Made by a program: the position numbers and the translations under genes
Notes under the pieces: model-generated
Database searches by the model: none
The model's input: the letters and a program-made list of their open reading frames with translations, nothing else
What the model was told of the DNA's origin: nothing
In this document: one piece after another, positions 55,738 to 64,000 of the stretch
Position numbering within the stretch: the first letter of the stretch is position 1
How the letters are laid out: each line of letters starts with the position of its first letter
From: Nelumbo lutea
Taxonomy: Eukaryota > Streptophyta > Magnoliopsida > Proteales > Nelumbonaceae
NCBI GenBank assembly: GCA_022828595.1
Contig: JAKGHH010000002.1
Span: 83,978,076-84,042,075 of the forward strand
Direction: 5' to 3'
Length of the DNA: 64,000 nucleotides

Positions 55738-57588
55738 ACCTCAGCCGAGACCCTCTCCACACTAGCCTGATCAGTAGAGTCCTGCACCTTAGCCTGGGGC
55801 GCCTCCACGTTCAGTGCTGCCGCTAAGTCACCTTCAGCACCCACAACTAATGATAGATAGGGATGGACTCTCCTCGCCGTCCTACACTTCTTACTAATAG
55901 GGGTATGACTGCTCTCCCCCTCCTCGACTGCGGGCTGCTTACCCTTAGCATCAACGCTTGGACAACCCTGCCCCTCCAAAACAACTTAGGCCGCTGGCAC
56001 ACCCACAAGGCCACAAGCACCAGAAAGGTCCCCCTCCAACTTGTTCGGATGCAGGACCTGGCGGCGGGACCATCACATGTCACAGTTGGGGCTCCATCAC
56101 CATAAACATCCAAAGGCCACCGAGAAACGCACATAAGTAACCCAGGCAGACGGAACTACACACCTCCACACATCTAAAGCCAGCCAAAGGAAAACGTGTG
56201 ACACCCGGAAAGGCAAACCCGTTGTGGCATTGCCAAAAAACATCCTCCCCGTCAGACCGCAAAAATTGCGAATCTATACTGTCATACCCAAACTGATGAA
56301 GGAGGTAGTTAGGGCAACACACAATCATTTGTGCCTCACCAAAGCAGTCCAAATACGCAACACCATGCCACAAGATGAAATGAGCACTGTGAGCAACAGG
56401 ATTATCGACGCCTACGATGCATTGCTGATCACCGCCCTCAAGCACACTTATCCCTATACAGAAGGGCATAGCATGGCGAACATGTCGAGCATAAGGACAA
56501 GCTACAAAACTCTACGAAGAGACAAATCCTGCCTCTATTTCACCGATGCCAAACCCCTTGTCCCATTTGGCATTAAGCCACTGCTTCCCACGACATACAT
56601 TCAATGGCATATCCTCAATATCCTCTCTGTCCAACATCGCCATGCTGATAAACAACGGATATAAGCGCCGAGGAGTCACACTCAAGGGGAAACGTTCATA
56701 GATGAACATGAATAAGAATGGGGCAAAAACATAGGACGTACGATGCCTGCAACTTGGATCCATAATCTAATGGACCATGTTGTCCATCTGCTCATAAAGG
56801 TACCCCAAGAACATGGAAGCCAGGGGAAGCTGATGACCACCGGCTGCCAGGACTACAAGTGGGGCCAACACGATGCGGAAACCATAATCAGGGTTCCCAA
56901 GGAATAGAAATTGTGATGCAAAATAGAGAATAAATGCGGCAAGATGGCATTGCCTGTTTGCTTTCCTAACCATGACATCTGACACGCTCTTGCTCTCAAA
57001 CCAATAGCTCACTCATGCTTCAAGGGGCCACTTCCCGCGAGCGGTTGCCGCATCCACTTGCGCCTTGAAAACGTCTATCTCTACCCCCAACTCTGCGTGA
57101 AGATCTGACAACATGCTGGGAATAGACTCGGCATACTGCAAATGGTGGGCTGAAATGGCACCAACCAACAGCAAAGCAAGTAAAGCAATGTCTTCCACGG
57201 TAATACCAAATTTTCCGAATGCGCCAACAAACGTATGCATCCGGCAACACCAATGCGACAGGAGGGGCCACATATAATCCACCCCTTCCCTACCTGGAAG
57301 ATGCACGAAACAATCGACGAACCTCAAGAGCCCGGCACTGTGCAGCAACCAACAGTACATAGATTTTCAAGAATGAAAAGAGGATTTGGAATCGTCAGTC
57401 CGTGGTGCAGAACACCTAAAGGCAACACCGTGTTTCTGACGACCATACAAACACAGCATTTCATTTCCTTCCACAGCATCGAATATGCCGCTCTCCCCCC
57501 TCGACACTGGCATGGGAGGCCAAAAACCCTTCCCGAAGTCAGTAGCTTTGGCATATTCATACTCCGATAACATTTCAGTTGTGTCCAC

Positions 57589-58241
57589 CTCCCTGATGCG
57601 CCATACACTGCACCGCGATAATTATCCCCAATTAGGCAAGAAGGAAGGAACTTGATCAGTACCATGTCCTAACAAAAACTCCCAAACCACCAACCATCCC
57701 TTTAGACATAGGGTGGCTGGAATAATTACTCGGCAATCACTAATCACACGAGTTAACCGCACAAGCATTGAGAAGTGTTTCTCAATAGAAAGCATTTTGC
57801 CAAGACACAGGGGGGCTAACAAAATTAAAATAACATCAAATCTAGCCATGCACGAAGGGATTGTACCTTAACAAAATGATTCCTATCAAGAAACTGGGGG
57901 CTAATAACAACCCTACAAAAACCAACCCTCCCTGACACACAAAGCGCTCCAAAACAGACGCACCATTAGCAGCCTTGCCCCCAAACCAAGCCCAAAATTT
58001 GACCCCTATAACTGACGAATAATAAGAAAAGAATTCACTTACACCTCTGGTACCCAACCAATGTACTATCAAACAAAAGCAACAAATCAAACACCCCAAC
58101 CTAAGCTATAACCACCAGAAACCTGCATGCAACGCCCAACTCCAAAAGTCACCTCCCCCACATCAGCCATAATGCCCTAGCTGATGACAGAACATGCGAT
58201 AAAAGGAGTAAAGAAATCGCACCGACCATAGGAACGCTTAT
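57589..58241 (-). other. 5' side of the antisense gene, up to the LTR
   Basis: Two further minus-strand frames (57622-57849 and 57842-58099, hydrophobic: 'RFDVILILLAPLCLGKM', 'LICCFCLIVHWLG') lie upstream of the PMD-like frame. They may be untranslated leader or lost exons; I recognise no domain. A promoter is not evident. Confidence 0.4.
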
Positions 58242-59265
58242 TGATAAGAGTATTCTCACCAATAAGTAGGGGGGCGATGAAGGCGATGAAGGCATACGTG
58301 TTTCCCTATCCATGTTTCTCACCGGTATACGTGTTTCCCTATACCGGTGAAGGCGATGAAGGCATCAAAACCACGCTTGTGATAAGTCCATAGCCCATCA
58401 TAGGCTTTCGATGAGCCTATAGCCCATCACAAGCCTGCAATGAGCTCAAAGCCATCATGGATGTGCAATAGACCAAAGAGCCACCTCACAGTTGTAGCAA
58501 GTCAAAGACGCTCATGACAAGACATCCAACAAATTCAGTGAACATGTCGAATTAGTTCTGACGGCATTCTCGCCACGTCAACACGGGAGACCCATAAAGG
58601 GAAGGAGCACACGTGTGACGTGAGAATCCTTGGACGAAAGGAAACTTCGTCCAAGGAAGAACTCGCTCGACACATGGCGATCCCCCAGTGGTGTCTTCCT
58701 AACAACCAACATCAAATCATGGTTTCCTTTCCAAATGGGAATCAAACTCGTTTTGGAACCTTCCCCTTAGGGCATCAAGATCTACACTTATAAAAAGGGG
58801 GAATAAACTGTAACCAAGAGACGACTCCATCAATTCGGAGACCCATACTCACCTTTCCTACCTGATATCCCTCGGCCTTTCTTCATCCTTCAAGGAGACC
58901 ACCACACTTAGCCTTATAGGCTGATGGGAGAATTTGGACCCTTTCTATTATGGAACTTCTCTTGTAGTTCTTTCTTGGATGGATTGCTTTCCTCTTCATC
59001 TCCACCTCTCAACCTTTTTCTATCAATGAAATTTGGAGTCGATTGGCACCACATAAGGTGAGAGCCTCTTGTTGGGAAGTTTATCGCTTGAAAAATTAAA
59101 ACTTGTGAAAATCGTTACAGGAAAAGAAGTGTTGGTGTTTATCTCCCCAGACACGCATCTTATGTTTTGCACATGAGGAAGATGCCCACCATCATAGTTT
59201 ACAAGGCACCAAGCAAAGTTGGGCAATATAGGGGGGTGCCTTCACTACCTTGTCGCTTGGTCACC
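58242..59265 (+). repeat. gypsy-2 3' LTR
   Basis: Plus-strand counterpart of the inverted fragment at 25462-26239. The start near TGATAAGAG is approximate, as is the end. Near 58290-58365 a 'ggcgatgaaggca' block with 'acgtgtttccctat' is repeated. A TATA box is followed about 100 bp downstream by 'accaccacacttagcc'. Confidence 0.75.
58789..58796 (+). promoter_or_regulatory. TATA box of the gypsy-2 LTR
   Basis: TATAAAAA followed by a G-rich stretch. It is the best candidate core promoter for the element's genomic RNA. The inverted copy has lost the first T. Confidence 0.65.
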
Positions 59266-59783
59266 TATTGAATGGAATTTTTTTACATAAAAACCATGAA
59301 TTCTACAGTAATTCCCTAGGTTCCATAGCAACCATCAACCATCTTTCCTTGATAATCATCTATAAACTTCATAAAAAAAGTATAAGCTTCATGTTAAAAC
59401 ATAGAAAATAAACATTATTTATGAGAAGAAAAAGAAGAAAGGAAAGAAAATTCAAAAAATATAGGGGTTGAGCCCCTATATTTGCCTAGGAAAAGGAGAA
59501 AAGGGGTGGGAAGGAGGGGGAAGAGGATCTAAAATGTGTTTACTGGACAGAATTTTAAGTTCTTACCTACTTATTGATTCAGGTTTTTAAGTCTTTGAGG
59601 GTTCAAAACAGCATACAACAGCATGTATGTTGATTGAACCTTAACAAATAAGAAAATAATAAAAGGAAACTAGTACATAAACCCACACAATTAATATTTT
59701 AGTTTGATAATATCTATTTAATTATTAAAATATCAAAAAACAAAGAATATAAAAGTGTTTCATTATGGCTTGTACAACATAGG
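59266..59783. other. Spacer between gypsy-2 and solo LTR F
   Basis: No gene. Purine-rich at 59410-59530, AT-rich at 59640-59770. It ends with ATAGG, the left copy of the next duplication. Confidence 0.6.
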
Positions 59784-61713
59784 TGTTAGACAGTGTATAC
59801 CCTTAGCTCCAATCAGAATGATGTACATTATGACATTTAATGTAAATGAATAAAGTACATATTTGATTCATGTTATTATGGTGTGTTTTTGTGTAATAAC
59901 CTTAAACTTGACACATATGAGACTCGTGTTAGTTTAGAATCTTCGCAGCCGTTGGATAGATCTGGGGTGATTTATCCTGCCAAGGCTAACACTGATGTGC
60001 CGCCAAGTTGGTTGGAGTTGCTTGTCTCAGCTGCCCGGGTGAGACCTGAGGTACATGCAGTGTGGGTTTTCTTGAGATCCTAAACCGGACCAGAATTCTA
60101 GTATTGCCCTGGACCTTGGAAATAGATGGGCAAAACTGGAATGTTACACCTGACCCCTAGACTCGATTATGATACTACACTAGGTGTCGGATTGGACTGT
60201 CTTTGATATGCCAATTAGTGAGATCCTTAGAGGGGATCAAAACCTGGGTATGTTGAGACAGCCCGAGAATTCATCTGAGTGGGTAATCATAGTGATAGGA
60301 TCAGCCCCTTTATCGGACAAAGTGAATGATCGGGGATGCACTCTCTCTGATGGAAACCAAAACTGCCGGTAGTTGATTTCAATCGTTGAAATTTGTTTTT
60401 GCAAAATATATTTATATAGAGATATGCATATATATATTATGGTTTTGAAATGTTTGCAAAATGTTTTAATTCCCGGGATCCATGTGAGTAGAAAGTGCAG
60501 CACTGTACCTTGCAGCCGAGGGAGAGGTCATCTCTTGTCGGGCAGTGTTTGATCATTATGGACTGAGAGGTTAAGTGTAAGACCATTTAGGGCTTATATA
60601 CCTGATGGGCTAATCTCACATAAGACCATAGTCCTTGGACCTTCATAAGGTGGCTTGACCCAATGACCATTTAGTATAAATGTTGGGCCCATTAAGAGCC
60701 CATGGTGATGGACTCACGGGTTCATTGTCTCCCACAGTGAATTCGGCCAAGCCTTGTAATAGAGGCTGGGCTGAACCCATGTGGTTGATGTGTAGATCAA
60801 TGTTTGGGTCCCACACCATACAAGGATAACCAACTGGGCAGCAGTTAGGAGGCTAAGTGAGCAGATGGACTTAATGGGCCTAAAGCCCAATTTGAACTGG
60901 CTTAATAAGATTAATTAAAAGATGGTGGTTCTGGGATTTAGATCAGCAAATAGGATAAGGGATTATCCCTGTCCACTCAGAGAGTCCAGATCCAAATCAA
61001 AATTTGGATCAGGAAACTCCTAATTAGATTAGGAGGACTGATCTGTATCTATAGAAAAGATAAGGGATTATCCTTATCTCTTAAAGAGAGTCCAGATCCA
61101 AATACAAGATTTGGATTAGGAAACTCCTAATGGGATTAGGAGAACCTCTCGTTAAGGCTATAAATAGGAGAGCAACGCGAACCCTCAGTACACATCAGAA
61201 GTCATCTAACTGACTACTAAATTCCAGAAAGAGACAACGCAGTTTGACTGCACTGTCTCCCTCTCCTGCTCTTGCCACCATACCAGTTCGATCTCCACCT
61301 GTGGGTGCGGTCAAGAAAAGTTCTTGATATTACCTTTTGGCAGAAAAGGTAATCTGAAGTCGTGCTCACTAACCCTTCATCAGATTCTTGCTAAAGAATT
61401 CGGTTCTTGCTGAAGAACCATCCTGCTGATTCTGCTTCATCCTGCACCATGTCATCTTCGGTGGAAACAGTCTTTGGATCTTTCCTTGGGCGTAAACACC
61501 TTCATTGGAGGTTATTACTACTTCGTATCAGGTATATCCCTCCACTCCCTTTTGGTTTCAGATCTGGTCTGGTTTAGGTTTAAGATTGATTCTTGAAAAT
61601 GTAGTTTTCTAAAATAGGGAATGTGATTCCCACATGGGAGAGAGATTTTTGAAATTTCGCCCAACCCACCTATAGGGTTCGGCCATCTATATTATGGATC
61701 TCTCATCCCTTCA
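59784..61713 (+). repeat. Solo Angela-like LTR (copy F) with TSD ATAGG
   Basis: TGTTAGACAG to ATCCCTTCA, 1930 bp. Flanked by ATAGG at 59779-59783 and 61714-61718. No internal sequence remains. Its blocks match copies A and D closely, so it seems a relatively young insertion. Confidence 0.94.
61159..61166 (+). promoter_or_regulatory. TATA box of LTR copy F
   Basis: TATAAATA followed by 'ggagagcaacgcg'. The same place in copies A and D reads 'tataaaaa'. It fits the core promoter of this LTR family. Confidence 0.65.
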
Positions 61714-62009
61714 ATAGGTAGGCAATTAAGCAAGGCAAACATCCATGTGCACCTTATTGCCTAGGTGTCTTGACAACCATACCTACCATTTACTAATCTC
61801 CTATCCTTTTGTGGTGAGAACTTTGGGGTGGTTACTTGATTTGTTTGCTACAGGTGGACACCTCCTTCAACCATGAGTGGGCTATTTTAACCTAATTTTA
61901 TCAGCATCCACACTAGAAGAGCAAGAGTTGTATGGAAATGCATGAGAGCAGTGAGCCAGTCACATTTGACAATATAGAAAGAAAGAAATGCAAGTTTTTT
62001 TGTCTCGTG

Positions 62010-62250
62010 TTTTTTTTTTTTTTTTGATAAGTAACAAATGGAAGGTTATTGGGTAATGAATTAAGAACTAGAGATGGCATCATAACTAATCACAAGTAGG
62101 GCCACTCATTGGGTAAAGACTGTAAGATCATTCAAAGCCTTTTTACTAACAATTTTGTGAGAAACTGAAGATTAATAGCAAGCTCTTTATCAGCCAAGCT
62201 TTCAATTTCATCTCATTGGTCACCTCCTCAAGGGGACTTGCTAAAAATAA
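62010..62250 (-). pseudogene. LINE 3' fragment, minus strand
   Basis: The T run at 62010-62025 followed by 'gataagtaaca' is an inverted LINE tail. Beyond about 62107 the sequence is the reverse complement of the LINE at 62325. Reading frames are lost. Confidence 0.65.
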
Positions 62251-62465
62251 ATTTTGATAGTTGCAATTAAGGTAATTCATTACCTCTGGAGTAGGGAGCT
62301 TTCAGAGATTCCTGGGGTTCAATCAAAATTCATTTTAGCAAGTCCCCTTGAGGAGGTGACCAATGAGATGAAATTGAAAGCTTGGTTGATGAAGAGCTTT
62401 CTATTAATCTTCAGTTTCTCACAAAATTGTCAATAAAAAGGGTTTGAATGATCTCAAAGTTTTTA
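62107..62465. repeat. Large inverted repeat from two opposed LINE copies
   Basis: Arms of about 140 bp (62107-62248 and 62325-62465), differing at roughly one base in ten, with a loop of about 80 bp. The core 'ccaatgagatgaaattgaa' is perfect in both arms. Confidence 0.9.
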
Positions 62466-62868
62466 CACGATGAGCAGCCCCGCTCACAAGTTGTGCAAGG
62501 CCCTATTGGCCAAGGGAATTCCATAATGGCAGAAATTACCACAGTTGTACAAGGCCCTAAGGTGGCTAAGAATTACAACCTTCAAAACATGATATTAGAA
62601 GGAAATCCCAAAGTGGTGGTGCAATGGTTGAAGAGCCAAGAGTTGACTCCTTCGATTTACAAAAATACAATGGATGATTATGATGTCGATGAAGGCTATA
62701 GTGGTAGATGTTCTTTGGGTGTATGGATCAGCAAATAGACTAGCTGGCACTTCAGCATAACAAGGGATTATTAGGAATTACTTGTACTGGGGTATGCTGG
62801 GATAGAAACTCTGTATTTTATTAATTTATTAATAAATGTGATGGTTACTTATCAAAAAGGAAAAAAAA
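62325..62868 (+). pseudogene. LINE 3' fragment with RNase H, plus strand
   Basis: L1-type RNase H relic: 'NMILEGNPKVVVQWLKSQEL' in the frame 62448-62738, then in another frame a S-A-N-R-L-A-G-T-S-A string typical of the domain end. A 3' UTR with 'tttattaatttattaataaatg' and an A-rich tail at 62850-62868 follow. The part before 62465 pairs with the opposed fragment. Confidence 0.75.
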
Positions 62869-64000
62869 ACTTTATTAAGGATTATAATAATTATAATTTG
62901 TATTGTGATAATAAGCTTCCCCTGAGTGAAAGAGGTTCCCTTCTCTTACCCAAAATAACTGCTGGATCTCTTCCAGATGCTTTAGTTGTTTTTATTATCA
63001 GAGTAGAAGGATTTCATATAGTAACTCAAACAAATAGCTTATGTATCTCTAAGCCATGAACACAAGATTCATGCCCAGCCTATCAACCATAAAAGACTTC
63101 TAATTCTTTGTATCTATTTATTATCCTGCGTGTGTTATTGAGGTTTCCAAGTTTTTATTGGAATTACAAAAAAACTATAATAACTCTACAACCATGAACC
63201 ATCTAAGAAAAAACTTGAAGCATTTCTGAAGAAAAATGCACCTAAATCTGGTGAAGCTACTTTATGTGTGTACACAAAGAGACAAAAGAGGACTTGGGAG
63301 TTCTAATGAAAAAAGTGCTATTTTAAAACTAACTTAGGAGATTTGGTTGTGATACAAATATATAGGAGGGTAGCAGGCTGGAGGTACGGTAGTGAAAACC
63401 GGTATTGGGACAGAAATGAGTTCCTATGGAATCAGGCATCAGAAATGAGTTACAAAATTAAATTAAAGACTTTCTAAATGGAACACCATGTTCTACAGGG
63501 ATAACCTATGATCAAACCTTGTGAGGATAAATTACAATTTCTAAAGAATTCTGGATCATTGAGAAAAATGGATATATCCATCAAATAAAAAGAAAAACCT
63601 AATTGGTTGAATGAGAATGGATGAAGAAATACTAAATTTCCCCATACCTGATATAGGAGAATCTGGATATGTTTCCCCCAAGATGCTACCCATGCTCTGC
63701 CCACAAGGCATTGCAGCTGCACATCAGGAATATCTCCCCATGAATGACAGCATACATGTTGGGAGACACTCCCAATGTACGGCTGTATTATCTTGTGGGT
63801 AGGGTGTGGACGGCATCTTGTGGGTAGAAGAACTAAGCTCGATGTAGGATAAAATTCACAATATAGAAATGCTTTATCTCATGTGTAGGAACAAAGCCAT
63901 ATCAGATTTGAAATAGATCTGTAGATTAAGTAAAAGTCTGCACCTTCACAAATGTCTGTAGTCTGCATAAAGAAAAAAAAATGAATCAAAATTGTTCATA
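62869..64000. other. Unassigned terminal spacer
   Basis: Low-complexity AT-rich start, then single-copy-looking sequence. A 13-bp 'atcttgtgggtag' is repeated at about 63791 and 63816. The short frames show no family signature. Confidence 0.5.

Larger units (their letters stand above)
54850..57588 (-). pseudogene. Antisense plant-mobile-domain-like gene inside gypsy-2
   Basis: One minus-strand frame runs from 57588 to 56080 (about 500 codons; first ATG near 57573), broken only by four in-frame stops. It reads 'EYAKATDFGKGFWPPMPV', 'LLSHWCCRMHTFVGAFGKFG' then 'ITVEDIALLALLLVG', 'LAAFILYFASQFLFLG', 'LASMFLGYLYEQMD' and 'YLLHQFGYD'. That order (W...HTF..GEF.IT.EDV, ..LYR.L.., ..QFGYDQ) matches the plant mobile domain of MAIN/MAIL-type proteins. 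After a frame change a K/S/E-rich tail follows, then an intron at 55212-55312. A second likely intron lies at about 55071-55147 (GTATATTT...TTGTAG), whose phase gives an early stop. Tat elements are known to carry extra antisense ORFs here. Assignment to PMD is from motif memory, not a search. Confidence 0.62.

Noticed and set aside
62107..62465. A microRNA precursor
   Set aside because: Arms are far too long and derive from two opposed LINE copies; an siRNA hairpin is the only reasonable small-RNA reading.

Overview
The window reads as repeat-rich intergenic DNA of a flowering plant, probably a dicot; nothing fixes the species. The evidence is the content: Ty1/Copia and Ty3/Gypsy elements primed by initiator-Met tRNA, L1- and RTE-type LINE tails, hAT- and Mutator-like MITEs, and AT-rich spacers. 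I find no intact host gene, tRNA, rRNA or CRISPR array. The short ORFs are mostly pieces of decayed transposon proteins. Boundaries come from reading terminal motifs, target-site duplications (TSDs), primer-binding sites (PBS) and polypurine tracts (PPT) by eye.

Layout. 1-1556: antisense leader and head-to-head LTR ends of a long-LTR Copia family, called Angela-like here. 1985-7845: a decayed minus-strand Tat/Ogre-type Gypsy element (gypsy-1), interrupted by a solo Angela-like LTR with TSD CACTC. 7846-12431: AT-rich DNA, a second solo LTR and MITE-like repeats. 12432-16368: LINE 3' ends and an RTE LINE. 16369-23664: a complete but decayed minus-strand Copia (N1, TSD AGGAA) sitting in a LINE tail. 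N1 itself carries a 1.9-kb element whose two ends are the same LTR end in inverted orientation. 25462-59265: a second Tat/Ogre-type Gypsy (gypsy-2, plus strand), split by a plus-strand Copia (C28, TSD TATAA), two rearranged Angela-like pieces, a Copia with inverted LTRs and a hAT MITE. 59784-61713: a third solo Angela-like LTR (TSD ATAGG). 62010-62868: two opposed LINE ends forming a large inverted repeat.

The most interesting object is the far half of gypsy-2. Its gag-protease part is separated from RT-RNase H by an intron-like spacer that gypsy-1 shares. Between integrase and the 3' LTR lies a long antisense reading frame resembling the plant mobile domain (PMD), with at least one consensus intron. 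Together this suggests a Tat/Ogre element that captured a host PMD gene antisense to its own transcript. Insertion order can be read from nesting: gypsy-2, then C28, then an Angela-like piece; and LINE, then N1, then the inverted-end element.
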